From Gammaproteobacteria bacterium (GTDB lineage: Bacteria > Pseudomonadota > Gammaproteobacteria > Burkholderiales > Rhodocyclaceae), in contig JAHJEO010000022.1 in assembly GCA_018825305.1 (NCBI GenBank), positions 62,001 through 126,000 of the forward strand: 64,000 bases of DNA, given 5' to 3'. Below are positions 18,788 through 28,878 of the stretch, piece by piece (positions within the stretch are counted from its first letter, which is position 1; every line of letters begins with the position of its first letter). The notes beneath the pieces were generated by a model. That model was not told the DNA's origin. It did no database searches and saw only the letters and a program-made list of their open reading frames with translations. A program made the position numbers and the translations under genes.

Positions 18788-19210
18788 GGTCTTGTTGTTT
18801 CCCCCTTGGGGATTGGATTATCCACGCATTTAGCATTCGTGGGAAAATTCCGGGCATCAGAAAACTGAACGGTCAATTTCCGATCCGGCAGTAGTAGCCA
18901 ACAGTGATGTATGTGCCACAAGTCGGTTCGGGAGCGCCGACCGTCCTTCGTTTGCCGACGAAAGCGATCAATCGGGCGTGCCCCCTCAACGTTGGCAATC
19001 TGCGTGACACCTGTCCTTCAACTGAGCCGACGCCACCGGCAGCAAAGGCCGAGGACTCGCCCATCAGGTTGGATTGGCGATCGAGGACTATTCGGCCTGA
19101 ACGGACGTTCGATCACTGCGGCGTGAAAGGCGGCAATGTGGCAGTTACCTGCCTTTCAACACAACGTCGCCTCGAACGGCAGCTTTTCGAGCCGCCGAGC
19201 CCGAACCGCC
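18788..19210. other. Intergenic stretch without a supported gene
   Basis: 423 bases between two minus-strand genes. It contains a repeat copy (listed separately) and two hairpin-forming segments: GAAAGGC/GCCTTTC arms around 19123-19157 and CTCGAA/TTCGAG arms around 19171-19190. These palindromic blocks look like dispersed intergenic repeats. The promoter for the nuclease-ATPase operon probably lies just upstream of 18787, but I could not identify clear -35/-10 boxes. Confidence 0.5.
18987..19053 (+). repeat. Diverged direct repeat, copy A, flanking the PIN/HEPN pair
   Basis: About 67 bases that align with 21716-21781 at roughly three-quarters identity. Shared blocks include CAACGT-GGCAA and CGCCACCGGCAGC. 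Read on the plus strand both copies encode similar residues (NVGN-L-DT ... PPAAKAE against NVGN-L-DT ... PPAAQAE), so they may be relics of one duplicated coding sequence. The two copies bracket the divergent PIN-like and HEPN genes. Confidence 0.5.
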
Positions 19211-20449
19211 CTAAATTCGCTTGCGTATAGCTGAACCTCGACGTATCCACTCCGGAGTCCTGGCACCGACGGGGCGAATCATCTTCAGAGCCTCGTCTAC
19301 CTCTGGACGTTGATCTGCCTCGAGTTCATCGAGGTAAGTCAAGAATTCATTCCAGTTGTGGCGGCTGAATAGGCGCACGCCATGGCGCTTCGGAAGGTCT
19401 ATGAGTGGGTCGGTGGCCCATTGGAACATCAAGTTGTCCACCACCATTGCGTCGCAGTAAGGGGCATACGTCGAGATGAAACGTACGTCGTAGAACAGGC
19501 CGCTGAATCGGTTTCGATTCTTTTCCTTGTTCATGTATTCCCCCAGGCGAAGCCGCTGGCGCAAGAGCGCGAAGAATTGCGACCCGATCCGCACCTCTGG
19601 AACATTGGCGAAGTAATCCGACTGAAAGAACGCCAGGATGCGCTGCATACGCAAAGGCGCAGGCAGTTTGTCATGGTAGCGGAGCAAACTCTCAATCATC
19701 ATTGAGTTTTCATTCGCGGTGAAGAACGCGTCCGGATCACCACTCGCAATGCTCTTCACGTAGTCCACATAGTGCTCGATGTACGACTTGGCGCATGAGC
19801 GCACTTCGCTTTGTACATCTTCCTCGAAGGTGGAAGTCATCGAAGCCCACGTATCAAAAAGATCCAGAAGATCTTCAATGGAGCGATCCTTGCGCATTTT
19901 CAAGGTGTCATGCTTGTCAGCGAAATTCCCGACATCGATCCAAACATAGTCATCCCATTCGTTTACGTCCCGTCGCAGCGCGTCGGCACGTTCAACAGCA
20001 TGACGAGTTGGACCACTCACCAGAAACGACTGAAACGCACGATGAATCTGATGCTTCTTCACTTCATACTCGTAGGAAAACTTGTGGCCTAAGGACGTTT
20101 GCTTTATGAACTTCAGGAGCGGAGCGCGCTGGGATTCCGTCCACAGTTGGCTCTCATCCTCATGTAGGTTGGAATACGGTGCGACTATTTGCTGTGCCAA
20201 GGCAAGGTCCGTTATGCGCTTTTCGGCCTCGACGAACATTTTGTGTTGGCCGCGAAAGGCATGCGAAAAGAAGAACTGATCTAAGTAGATGACTTTCTTC
20301 TGTAGCTCCGGAAGGGGAATCCTGTCCCAGTGCTTGCACTCCAGGCACCCACGCGACAGTGTATTCCCACCGACCGTGACGTTGCCGTAGCTCTCAGGCG
20401 CGCCACACGAAGGGCAATCACCGATGATGTAGGACACAAGAGCCATCAT
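19211..20449 (-). CDS. PIN-like protein with N-terminal zinc ribbon
   Basis: 412 residues. A four-cysteine ribbon (Cys12/Cys15 and Cys35/Cys38) precedes KKVIYLDQFFFS, with Asp57 in the position of the first acidic residue of PIN-like nucleases. Near the C-terminus, YAPYCDAMVVDNLMF supplies further acidic residues, as in PIN folds (D-x-x-x-x-x-D). The middle is helical. It may be a metal-dependent RNase. It is transcribed divergently from a HEPN gene whose start is 48 bp away, suggesting a toxin/antitoxin-like or two-component defence unit. I do not recognise a named system. Confidence 0.65.
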   Translation of the reverse strand: MMALVSYIIGDCPSCGAPESYGNVTVGGNTLSRGCLECKHWDRIPLPELQKKVIYLDQFFFSHAFRGQHKMFVEAEKRITDLALAQQIVAPYSNLHEDESQLWTESQRAPLLKFIKQTSLGHKFSYEYEVKKHQIHRAFQSFLVSGPTRHAVERADALRRDVNEWDDYVWIDVGNFADKHDTLKMRKDRSIEDLLDLFDTWASMTSTFEEDVQSEVRSCAKSYIEHYVDYVKSIASGDPDAFFTANENSMMIESLLRYHDKLPAPLRMQRILAFFQSDYFANVPEVRIGSQFFALLRQRLRLGEYMNKEKNRNRFSGLFYDVRFISTYAPYCDAMVVDNLMFQWATDPLIDLPKRHGVRLFSRHNWNEFLTYLDELEADQRPEVDEALKMIRPVGARTPEWIRRGSAIRKRI

Positions 20450-20497
20450 CGCATTGTACTATTTGGCGGTCCGATACCCGTCGAAGAGGTCCGAGTA

Positions 20498-21505
20498 ATG
20501 TGGCAGTTCGTTGCAGATCAGATCGACCAGCTGGACCTTGCGCTGGACCAGTTGGCGATGCGCGAGCGGAATTTCGACAGGTTCGCGATGATGCTGATCG
20601 ACAACGTCGTGGAACTGACGCTTCATCAGCAGGCCCGGGAATGTTCGTACGAGAACAAGAGCTGGGGGCACGACGACGACCCGAAATACGACCCGAACGC
20701 GGTGGCACAGGCCCTCGGGCAGGCCTTCGATGGCAAGGTAAGGTTGGCCCGGATTTCCGCGATGTTGTCCGATGCGGTGGCAGATAGCCTGCTGTACCTC
20801 CATGGCTACAGAAACGCTGTATACCACCAGGGGGTGCGACATGAAGGCATCCTGCACGAGCTCGCAATCTTCTATTTCGAGATCGCTTGCGGCGTTCTAA
20901 AAGCGTTCAACCCGATGTGGTGGACTAGCGGCAACGAAAACCTATCGCATCGGGCCGTGAAATATCTCGGTAACCCCGGCCTTGCTGATGATCGGAATGC
21001 GTTTCCCGCAGCATGCGACCGGTTGCTGCTCGTCGGAAGGTCGCTTGGCGACAAACTGATTGCTGATCTGGACGCAGACATGGGTAAAACCATCGAGCGC
21101 GTCGACGAGCAGATCAAGTACTTGTGCGAAGGCTCGCCGGATCAGCCAACTCGTCAGGAGGCAATCCTATCCGCGCAGGCATGGCCGTTGGCCTTCACGG
21201 AGAAGGGCAAGAAGTGGACGCGGGAGAACGGCAACAAAGAGACCACCGTCGGGGGCTATGTCGACTGGCTTTCGAAGAATTACCCTTGGCCGGTGAAGAC
21301 AGACCCAATAGCCGGATGGCGCAAGCGCCAGGAATCGTTACGGGCCGAGAAGGACAAGCATATCGGCTTGAAGAAATACGCGGATTTCATGCTGCAGACC
21401 GAGCAATTCCGGTCCGACATGGACGAGGCCGAGGCAAGCCTGAGTCGGCACATCGATCAACAGGTCGACGAAGCGCGCGAGCGGCGCGCCATGGGCGAAG
21501 AGTAG
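20498..21505 (+). CDS. HEPN-domain protein with RX4H motif
   Basis: 335 residues from ATG 20498, chosen because earlier in-frame starts would run into the divergent gene. YLHGYRNAVYHQG gives Arg105-x4-His110, the catalytic R-X4-6-H motif of HEPN RNases, within an alpha-helical N-terminal domain (about 1-150). The remaining 185 residues are helical and charged, with no recognised motif. HEPN RNases cut tRNA or mRNA in abortive-infection and toxin systems. The divergent PIN-like neighbour shares the 48-bp promoter region and is probably its functional partner. Confidence 0.65.
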   Translation: MWQFVADQIDQLDLALDQLAMRERNFDRFAMMLIDNVVELTLHQQARECSYENKSWGHDDDPKYDPNAVAQALGQAFDGKVRLARISAMLSDAVADSLLYLHGYRNAVYHQGVRHEGILHELAIFYFEIACGVLKAFNPMWWTSGNENLSHRAVKYLGNPGLADDRNAFPAACDRLLLVGRSLGDKLIADLDADMGKTIERVDEQIKYLCEGSPDQPTRQEAILSAQAWPLAFTEKGKKWTRENGNKETTVGGYVDWLSKNYPWPVKTDPIAGWRKRQESLRAEKDKHIGLKKYADFMLQTEQFRSDMDEAEASLSRHIDQQVDEARERRAMGEE

Positions 21506-21715
21506 GCAGCCCACAGTCGTAGAGCACGTCCCTGTAGTCTCCTCTTCCGCCCCCGGTATTGATTTGATAGTGCTGGGGTACGACAACGACGCGCTGCGCC
21601 ACCTGAAAGTGCCACTCGGCACGCACACCTTTTCCAGTAGCGTGCAACGACCACTTGGGGTCGGGTGCCGTCCCTAGCCGCTGGCGCATGCGGCCATTCA
21701 CCCAGCGCACCACGT

Positions 21716-21781
21716 CAACGTCGGCAACCTGTGCGACACCAGTCATTTGATTGGGCCAGCGCCACCGGCAGCTCAGGCCGA
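21716..21781 (+). repeat. Diverged direct repeat, copy B, flanking the PIN/HEPN pair
   Basis: Partner of the copy at 18987-19053, same orientation. It continues in frame on the plus strand to a TGA after GRIAIV, so it may be the end of a decayed gene. The pair encloses about 2.7 kb containing only the PIN-like and HEPN genes and their flanks. Confidence 0.5.
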
Positions 21782-21964
21782 ATTCCAGCCTTTGTGGTCG
21801 TCATGTTGGCTGACAGGCCTTCGGCTGAACGATGCCGCTGGGCGCATCGCAATTGTTTGAGATAACGATAGTCAAGCCTTATCCACGGGTGTGCGGGCGG
21901 CGCCTATCACGCACGCATAGCGCGGCGGTGGGTAAGCTGTCCACCTCAGCTCTCGCCGCCGAAA

Positions 21965-21982
21965 ACTGTTAGCACTGCTGAC
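21965..21982. repeat. 18-base repeat ACTGTTAGCACTGCTGAC, left copy
   Basis: Identical to 23974-23991, in the same orientation. The core GTTAGC-act-GCTGAC is nearly palindromic. A related fully palindromic GTTAGC-ggt-GCTAAC occurs at about 48869-48883 inside parB. It could be an operator for an element regulator, or the two copies could bound an inserted integrase module. Confidence 0.5.
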
Positions 21983-23067
21983 ATTCCCTGCCCCAAAGTT
22001 CAGTCCATCCGGGCCGAACGACCAGCGAGGATCTGGCGCCGACTCTCCGTTGGTTTCTGGGGAACTTGTGCAATCGTGCGATGGTCTCAACCGCGAGTCT
22101 GGCGATTCGCGCTGTGCGTCGAATATCTCTTTGCCATCGTGCAGCGAATTGCCGGACATCGAATAGTTTTCCACGCTGGCTGTGTCAGCCCGCTTGATGC
22201 CCGTAAACGCATCGCCCTATGCTCGCGAGATCGAGCGCAAGAGCCGGACTGATCTCCTCGACACCGGCAGCCGCAAGGCTTGGAGATACGTGTAATCCTG
22301 TAGTTATTTGTTCGGACAGCATCCTGGCAACGAGCGCCAGCCATCGTTCTGCCGCAATCCAGGGCAAACGCGGCGCGGTCGCAATCGGGCTTCGCCTACA
22401 TTCGTGCGGGGTACAGCCCCGCTCCACTGCCCCAAGCAGCAATAGCTGTGTCAGTCCAAGGATATCTGCGCCAAGCGTGCCTCGTGTGACATACACGAGG
22501 CATCTTCACGCCGACCAATCGCAATGGCGCCAGCCAGTGCGATTCCTGCTGCAACGCTGCCCGCACAAAGCGGCGGCAGTTCTGCGCCAATCGCGTCGTC
22601 ACTACCGCGGCGCCAGCCGGTAGTGACGACGCGCACCATGCCCCAGCCGACAAGGACTGATCGGTGGCTGGCGCAAGTGACGACCCCAAGTGACGGGCTC
22701 CCTGACCCGTCGTCATGCTGGACCGCGCAATACGGTCCTTCTCCTTGCCCGCTCCCAGCGGGCTCAGTCCGACGCAGCGCCGCAGAGGCGCACCTCCGAG
22801 CCCTGGGTCAGGGCTCATCTCGATGGATCGGCTTCTAACAGGAAGCACCATCGACGCCAATGCCGCGTGCCGCGGTGGCAAGCAGCAAAGCAAACGGCAT
22901 TAAACGGGAGTGGTGTCCCGAGTCCCTCGTAGTTCTCGACACGCTTAGGCGTGCGGGACGGACAGAAACACTTACCAGACAGGCTTCACACACCAGCAGC
23001 AGGGTAAAGGGCAGGAAGAAAGGGGCAGCGAAAAGGGGAGAAATGGATTGAACCTGGCGAGGAATGT

Positions 23068-23934
23068 ATGCGGAACCTGAACTACGAACTGAAACAGCTC
23101 TGCCATCGCAATCGCGACGGCAGCTATGCCACGCAACACGACCGCGAGCGCGTGCTCGACCAGATCGCCAACCAGCTCCAGGAACTGGGCTTTCGGCATA
23201 TGGTTGTCACCGGCCTGAAACCGAAGCACGTCGAGGGATTGGTCGAGCGCTGGAAAGCTGACGGTCTGGCTGTCGGCACGATCAAGAACCGGATGGCGGA
23301 GCTTCGCTGGTGGGCCGAGAAGATCGGCAAGCAAAACGTCGTCGCCAGGGACAACGATCACTATGGCATCGGTCACCGACAGTACGTCACCAATGTCAGC
23401 AAGGCCCGCGAGCTTACGGCCGGCGACCTGGCGAAGATCACCGACCCGTACACGCGGATGTCGCTGCAGCTACAGGCGGCATTCGGATTGCGGCGCGGGG
23501 AATCGATCAAGATCCGGCCCGAGTGGGCGGATCGCGGCGACAGGCTCGTTCTGAAGGACACCTGGACCAAGGGCGGCCGCGAGCGGGAAATCCCCATCCG
23601 CAATGAAGAGCAGCGCCGGGTACTCGACGAGGCCAAGCGCTTCGCCGGCAGGGGCAGCCTCATCCCGGCCGACAAGCGCTATGTGGAGCAGCTCCGGCGC
23701 TTCGAGTATCAGTGCGCCAGGGCTGGCAGCCACCGGGTGCACGGCCACCGCCACCAGTATGCGCAGACGCGCTACCGGGAACTCACCGGATGGGCTGCGC
23801 CAGCCGCCGGCGGACCGCGCTCCAAGGAATTGACCGCAGCGCAAAAGGTGATTGACCAAGAGGCACGGCTAACGATCAGCCGGGAACTGGGGCATGAGCG
23901 CGAGCAGATTACTGCGATTTACGTAGGCAGATGA
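23068..23934 (+). CDS. Integrase_1-type tyrosine recombinase of the integrative element
   Basis: 288 residues. ATG 23068 follows GCGAGGAATGT, a reasonable ribosome-binding site. The N-terminal SAM-like DNA-binding domain (about 1-95) is followed by the catalytic domain: Arg in GLRRGESI, HGHRHQYAQTRY, ELGHERE and a terminal Tyr in AIYVGR, so the R-H-R-H-Y set is complete. It matches the phage-integrase N-terminal/Integrase_1 group often found inside betaproteobacterial conjugative elements rather than at their ends. Its job (dimer resolution, integration or cassette capture) is unknown. An 18-base direct repeat lies on each side. Confidence 0.8.
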   Translation: MRNLNYELKQLCHRNRDGSYATQHDRERVLDQIANQLQELGFRHMVVTGLKPKHVEGLVERWKADGLAVGTIKNRMAELRWWAEKIGKQNVVARDNDHYGIGHRQYVTNVSKARELTAGDLAKITDPYTRMSLQLQAAFGLRRGESIKIRPEWADRGDRLVLKDTWTKGGREREIPIRNEEQRRVLDEAKRFAGRGSLIPADKRYVEQLRRFEYQCARAGSHRVHGHRHQYAQTRYRELTGWAAPAAGGPRSKELTAAQKVIDQEARLTISRELGHEREQITAIYVGR

Positions 23935-23973
23935 TCTGACTGGTCGAAGGCGATATTCTTGCGAAGCCAGATG

Positions 23974-23991
23974 ACTGTTAGCACTGCTGAC
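23974..23991. repeat. 18-base repeat ACTGTTAGCACTGCTGAC, right copy
   Basis: Exact direct copy of 21965-21982, located 39 bases after the integrase stop. Together the two copies bracket a 2-kb interval whose only gene is the integrase. Confidence 0.5.
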
Positions 23992-24020
23992 GCAGCGGTT
24001 GGCAGCGGCTACCGAATGCG

Positions 24021-24557
24021 TCAATGCAAAATCGTCGGTGGCTCGTCGCCTTCCTTGACTGGCAGCAGATGCGTAAATCGGCCTTTGACCTCCGTGTAAA
24101 ACCGGAATTCGACGACCCCGATGGTTCGCTTCTTCTTGGAAATTCCCTTCGGCTTGATACGAGGCTGCGCGACCCATACCCCTCGCTTGGTTTCCAGTGC
24201 AAGCGAGCACACGTCGATCGCGTAAGGTGAGGCGCCGATGCTTCCGTACTTATCGAGGATCGCATCCATCTGCAGCAGCTTGTCGGGCCGAAGCGACCAG
24301 GCTTCCATGATCGTGAAGACGAAGTCGGCCTCCAATGCCAATGCGGCTGACTGAATCAGGCGCGCTGACTGGTCCTTGACCGCGTCGGCTCCCGATTGAA
24401 TCATCACCGGGATGACGTGATTCCTGGACAGACTGCCGACGAAGGCGAACGCCTGAAGTGCTTCACCCGACTCCAGAAAACCGCGCGCACTATTGATCAG
24501 CGGGCTGATGATATCCATGTACGCCTTCGGTGGCGTGCTGATGGGGGCCTCGATCAT
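24021..24557 (-). CDS. Hypothetical protein paired with TPR protein
   Basis: 178 residues from ATG 24557, which overlaps the upstream TPR gene's stop (ATGA), so the two are translationally coupled. Helical N-terminal half (YMDIISPLINSARGFLESGE) and a strand-rich C-terminal half (GVVEFRFYTEVKGRFTHLLP). No known motif. It sits beside a type III restriction locus and reads in the same direction, but nothing ties it functionally to that locus. Confidence 0.7.
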   Translation of the reverse strand: MIEAPISTPPKAYMDIISPLINSARGFLESGEALQAFAFVGSLSRNHVIPVMIQSGADAVKDQSARLIQSAALALEADFVFTIMEAWSLRPDKLLQMDAILDKYGSIGASPYAIDVCSLALETKRGVWVAQPRIKPKGISKKKRTIGVVEFRFYTEVKGRFTHLLPVKEGDEPPTILH

Positions 24558-25639
24558 TTCTTCTTCGCTACCGAGCCGGCCATGCCCTTGGCAATCTCGA
24601 ACTCGCGCTGCAAGCCGGAGCCGCAATCCATTTCCGGGTTGAACAACGCCATGCCGACGTGCATGTAGCAAAGGAGTTGCAGACCGGAAAAATCGCCATC
24701 GAGGTTCGTCAGGGAATAGCGCTTCAGGGGATTGTTGATTTCCAGGCCGGCCTGGCCAAGCTGTGCGATCTCCATGACCGCGCGCCCAACTTGCTCATGC
24801 GGAATTTCCGCAAACCGCTTCATGGCGCCGATCATGTACTCCACCGCATCCGGGCGATACCCACCATCCACCACCTTGCGCAGGTCTGCCTGTCCCGCGC
24901 GGTTCAAGATCTGCGTGGCATTTTCCGCGAACTGCGAATCGGGGAACCGCTTGACCAGGTCTTTATAGACCGTCAGGGCTTCCTTTCGATGCGCATCCAT
25001 CGAGTCGAGACAGTTCGCCAGGCCCATGAGCACCGCGGGGTTGTTTGGCGCCAGTGATGCGGCCTGGCGGAAATACGGCAAAGCCTCGGCAAACTTCCCG
25101 GCGCGAGCAAGGGTTGCGGCGAGGTTTTGCTTGACCAGGGCATTTTCCGGCTGAATCTTGGCGGCTGCCTTGAGCACGACTTCCGCCTCGTCGTAGCGTT
25201 CAAGTTTAGAGAGCGAAACGCCGACGGCGATGGCCGCGTTGTCGTACGCAGGATCAAGGTTGAGACACTTGTTCAACGGCGGCAAGGAATCCGCGACCCG
25301 GCCAAGCTCAGACAGAGCCACGCCATAGTTGAAGCAAATGTCTGGATCATCAACCATGCCATACATGGCTTCCAGACCCGGCAGGGCGTCCTCGATATAG
25401 CCGTGACGCAGCAGGCCAAGCAGATAAGCCTTTGGCTCGATTCCCTGTTGCGGCACAGCCAAGACGCGCACCATTCCGCCGCTCACGACCACTGCAGCCG
25501 TCCAGCCCTTCGCACCGTACTGCAAGGCGTAATGGGCAACGACTGCTTCCTCGAACCCCGCATCGGTGCTCGGCGGCAAGCCGGCCAGTTTGAGGGACGC
25601 GAGGGGTAGTTGAAAAATCTCTGGTGCTTGCTTCTGCAT
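24554..25639 (-). CDS. Tetratricopeptide-repeat protein
   Basis: 361 residues from ATG 25639 (MQKQAPEIF); an in-frame ATG at 25678 is less likely. Residues about 95-235 form consecutive TPR-like helix pairs (CFNYGVALSELGRVADSLPP, AYDNAAIAVGVSLSKLERYD, QNLAATLARAGKFAEALPYF, LMGLANCLDSM). Such scaffolds bind partner proteins. The N- and C-terminal regions are not recognised. It forms a two-gene cassette with the 178-residue protein downstream. A role in sensing or assembly for the defence island is possible but unproven. Confidence 0.75.
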   Translation of the reverse strand: MQKQAPEIFQLPLASLKLAGLPPSTDAGFEEAVVAHYALQYGAKGWTAAVVVSGGMVRVLAVPQQGIEPKAYLLGLLRHGYIEDALPGLEAMYGMVDDPDICFNYGVALSELGRVADSLPPLNKCLNLDPAYDNAAIAVGVSLSKLERYDEAEVVLKAAAKIQPENALVKQNLAATLARAGKFAEALPYFRQAASLAPNNPAVLMGLANCLDSMDAHRKEALTVYKDLVKRFPDSQFAENATQILNRAGQADLRKVVDGGYRPDAVEYMIGAMKRFAEIPHEQVGRAVMEIAQLGQAGLEINNPLKRYSLTNLDGDFSGLQLLCYMHVGMALFNPEMDCGSGLQREFEIAKGMAGSVAKKK

Positions 25640-25744
25640 ATACGATCGGTTTCTGTGGTGTCGGGTTTCAATCGGCAAGCATTTGCTCGGGCCGCAATTC
25701 GCGATCCGGGAAATAATTCCAGGTCGCCTAGTCGAAATCCAAGT

Positions 25745-28700
25745 CTACTTCACCAACTCCATCAATTTCCCATAGCTATCCACCACGTCGTACTTCACCT
25801 GATCCGAGGTGATCTTGGCGAAGAACTTGCGGGCGCAGGCGATCTTGGATTTTTCAATGGCGCGCAGATCCAGGGTGGACATCGAACCCTTGGTTTCGGC
25901 GATGAAGTAGATGTGCTTGACCTTGCCGTCATGGAAGGCGATGGCCCAGTCGGGGTTGTAGTTGCCGACCGGCGTGGGGATAAAGAAGCTCTTCGGCAGC
26001 TTGGCGTAAACGACGACTTCGGTGCTGGCGTCCAGCTTCTCGACAAATGTTCGTTCATTGCCCGAGTCGGTGAACACGTAGTCGTAGATGTGGTGTTTGG
26101 CCTCGAATGCCTTGCTGAAATCGTCCCGGGGCTTCTCGGCGGTAAAGATGTTCGAACCGTAGCTCTCGTCGACCGGGTCATAGGCGATGTGCTCGACGAT
26201 GGCGGTGGCCTTTTGCTCGTTGATCAGCGTGCCGGCCTTGGCGATGAAGTCTTCCGGGTTGGTCTTGTACTGGCTGAAGACCGCGACGTTGATGCCCTTG
26301 AGGATGCTGGCGATGGTATGGCGCGTCAGTTGGGTGGCTTCAGCCAGGTTGCCGATCAGGTCGTACTTCACCGCCGAATGAACCGAGTCGGTGTAGTTTT
26401 CTGTCTGGCTAGCGGTGAGCTTGAACGCGGTACCCGCCTTGAGGTCGTCGAAGCTGCTATCTACAACCTGGGTGCCACGTTCAATCACGTACTGCATCGG
26501 CTTGACGCGCAGTTCCGTGTCCAGCGCCGCCACGCACTTGCCTAGCAGCTCGGCGGTTTCAAAATGCACCGTATAGGCGGCCTTGCGGTTGATCTTGTGC
26601 CACAGCGCCTGAAATTCCTTCTTGTCGAAGTTCGCATTCAGCGGATTGACCTTGGCCTTGCGGCCGTCGCCGATCTGCGGCAATTGGGCTTCGCTGAACA
26701 CGCTGTCGATCAACTGGAAGACCTGCTCCGCATAGGCTTCCAACTCGGGCGGCAAGGCGGCCAACTGTTCTTCGCGCTTGGCCTCGTGGTAAGCCGGAGT
26801 GATCTGATCGTTATCGTCGGTGTAATCGTTTTTGGCCAGGTAGCGGTAAATCTGCTTGGCCAGTTGCGGGGTAACTTCCACTTCTCCGCCGGGGGTAAGC
26901 AGCATCTTGCCGGTGAAGTATTTTTCATCGGCCACGCGCGGCCGGGCCGACAGCGATTCGCTGATGTCTTTCTGCAGCGCACTGACGAAATCCTTGTAGC
27001 TTTCGCTGGCCACCACTGTCAGCTCGTTGATCTGGTGCACCGTGGCCGGGTTGTCCATGCGATCACCCAACTGATTCACCGCCAGGCGCAGGCCGCGGCC
27101 CACCTCCTGCCGGCGCGAGACGGTGTTGTCGCTGTGCTTGAGCGCACAGATGACGAAGACATTGGGGTTGTCCCAGCCTTCGCGCAGCGCCGAGTGGGAA
27201 AAAATGAAGCGCACGGGTTCGGCAAAGGACAACAGGCGTTCCTTGTCCTTGAGGATTAAATCGTAGGCGTCAACGTCATCGGTTTCCGTGGACCTCCTGC
27301 CGGTTTCCGGATCGACCAGATGCTTGGTCTTCTTGTCGATAGAGAAGTAGCCATCGTGGGTCTGGCGCGCCTGGATGCCCTTCAGGTGGCGATTGTAGGG
27401 CGTATCTTCCAGCGTCAGCACTTCATTGAGGTGGGCGTCGTATTCCTCCTCGAAGACTTTTGCATACTCGCCAGGTACTTCGCCGTTGGCATCGTACTGG
27501 CGATACTTGGCCACCTCGTCGATGAAGAACAGCGACAGCACCTTGATGCCCTGGCTGAACAGCGCCTGTTCCTTATCGAAGTGGGCCTTGACCGCTTCGC
27601 GAATCTGGATGCGGCGCATCGCCGCTTCATCCACGTTGCCCACCGCCTCCCCGGCGACCAGTTCGACGCCGTTGCTGAAGCTCACGGTGTCGATGCGGGC
27701 ATCGATCTCCGCCACCACATAGCCCTTGTACTGATCCAGTCCGCCGGACAAGTCGTACAGATTGTCGTTGCGTCCCAGCCGGCGCATCACGCGCTTGATG
27801 CCGTTGCCCTGCTTGATCTCCAGCTCGACCCGCGCCACCGGCGGTTTGCTCGCAGAGACTTCGATGTCCTGCAAGTAGAGGTAGGCATGAGTGCCGGTCA
27901 GCCCCTTGACCGTGATACCGCGCACGGCGATCTTCTTCACCAGCTTCTGGTTGTAGGCATCCAGCGCATCCAGGCGGTGGATCTTGTTGTACTCGGTCTT
28001 GTGGGTCGCCGAGTAGCGCATGATCAGCAACGGATTGAACTCGCTTAGCGAGGCCAGCGTCTTGGCGCCCTCCATCTTTTGCGGCTCGTCGAGAATCAGG
28101 ATCGGCCGGTTGGCCTTGATCACGTCGATGGGGCGGCGCGACTGAAAATCATCCAGCTCCTCATAAATTCGCCGGTTGTCGGCGCCGCGCGCGGCGAATG
28201 CCTGTACGTTGATGACCATCACGTTGATGCCGGCATCCGAGGAAAAACTCTCCAGATTGTGCAATTGCTTGGAGTTGTAAATGAAGAAGCGGGCTTTCTT
28301 GCCGTAGCTTTCCAGGAAGTGCTCGGCGGTGATCTGCAGCGACTTGTACACGCCTTCGCGGATGGCGATGCTCGGCACCACGACGATGAACTTGCTCCAG
28401 CCATGGCGCTTGTTCAGCTCGAACATGCTCTTGATGTAGCAGTAGGTCTTGCCGGTGCCGGTTTCCATCTCGATGTCGAGGTTGATCGGGCAGCCGGTCT
28501 TCTTGTCGCCGACGAGCACGGCAGAAAGCGGCAGGTTCTGGCGGCGCTGCACCGCCTGGATGTTGTCCAGAAGCTGGGCCGGGCTGAGAGCCACGTCGGC
28601 ATTCTTGAAGCCGGCGTCGCTGGCGCTAGCGGGGGCTGGCTCCATGCCCGCCAACAGCGCCTGCTGTGGAATAGTCGGCGCTGGCGAGACGGCGCCCGGA

Positions 28701-28807
28701 TCGATGCGATAGCTCACCCCAGAAGATTTCGGCTGGCCGGCAAGGCAGTCGGCCAGCGAATCAACCGCATGGGTCTGGTAGGGCTGGACTTTGAACTTCA
28801 GTTTCAT
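25745..28807 (-). CDS. res: Type III restriction enzyme Res subunit
   Basis: 1020 residues from ATG 28807, slightly longer than usual Res. It is a superfamily 2 helicase with Walker [10 protein letters not shown] (114-122), a DEPQ-type motif II ([10 protein letters not shown], near 240) and [17 protein letters not shown] plus the [11 protein letters not shown] motif VI. The C-terminal endonuclease has DWAIAFHDG and [10 protein letters not shown], a PD-(D/E)XK site. With Mod, it translocates along DNA and cleaves when two unmethylated sites collide. The gene is followed by the AT-rich region before the TPR gene and is the last gene of the locus. Confidence 0.93.
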   Translation of the reverse strand: MKLKFKVQPYQTHAVDSLADCLAGQPKSSGVSYRIDPGAVSPAPTIPQQALLAGMEPAPASASDAGFKNADVALSPAQLLDNIQAVQRRQNLPLSAVLVGDKKTGCPINLDIEMETGTGKTYCYIKSMFELNKRHGWSKFIVVVPSIAIREGVYKSLQITAEHFLESYGKKARFFIYNSKQLHNLESFSSDAGINVMVINVQAFAARGADNRRIYEELDDFQSRRPIDVIKANRPILILDEPQKMEGAKTLASLSEFNPLLIMRYSATHKTEYNKIHRLDALDAYNQKLVKKIAVRGITVKGLTGTHAYLYLQDIEVSASKPPVARVELEIKQGNGIKRVMRRLGRNDNLYDLSGGLDQYKGYVVAEIDARIDTVSFSNGVELVAGEAVGNVDEAAMRRIQIREAVKAHFDKEQALFSQGIKVLSLFFIDEVAKYRQYDANGEVPGEYAKVFEEEYDAHLNEVLTLEDTPYNRHLKGIQARQTHDGYFSIDKKTKHLVDPETGRRSTETDDVDAYDLILKDKERLLSFAEPVRFIFSHSALREGWDNPNVFVICALKHSDNTVSRRQEVGRGLRLAVNQLGDRMDNPATVHQINELTVVASESYKDFVSALQKDISESLSARPRVADEKYFTGKMLLTPGGEVEVTPQLAKQIYRYLAKNDYTDDNDQITPAYHEAKREEQLAALPPELEAYAEQVFQLIDSVFSEAQLPQIGDGRKAKVNPLNANFDKKEFQALWHKINRKAAYTVHFETAELLGKCVAALDTELRVKPMQYVIERGTQVVDSSFDDLKAGTAFKLTASQTENYTDSVHSAVKYDLIGNLAEATQLTRHTIASILKGINVAVFSQYKTNPEDFIAKAGTLINEQKATAIVEHIAYDPVDESYGSNIFTAEKPRDDFSKAFEAKHHIYDYVFTDSGNERTFVEKLDASTEVVVYAKLPKSFFIPTPVGNYNPDWAIAFHDGKVKHIYFIAETKGSMSTLDLRAIEKSKIACARKFFAKITSDQVKYDVVDSYGKLMELVK

Positions 28808-28878
28808 GGGCGATTCCTGGCCGATTCGGGCCGCTCTTTTCTGCATTTATCCTGCAAACGGCTAGTTTTATTCTGCAT

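Larger units (their letters stand above)
21506..23067. other. 1.5-kb stretch without a supported gene
   Basis: Short open frames occur on both strands but none has consistent codon use, a good start or a recognisable domain. It holds repeat copy B, one copy of the 18-base palindromic repeat, and a GC-rich tract just before the integrase. The segment could contain eroded genes and integrase-associated regulatory or attachment DNA. I see no clear origin of transfer. Confidence 0.5.

Noticed and set aside
22580-22830. Possible CRISPR-like or other repeat array in the GC-rich stretch before the internal integrase
   Set aside because: Short repeated words such as GTGACGAC lack regular spacing or conserved unit length; no cas gene occurs anywhere in the window.
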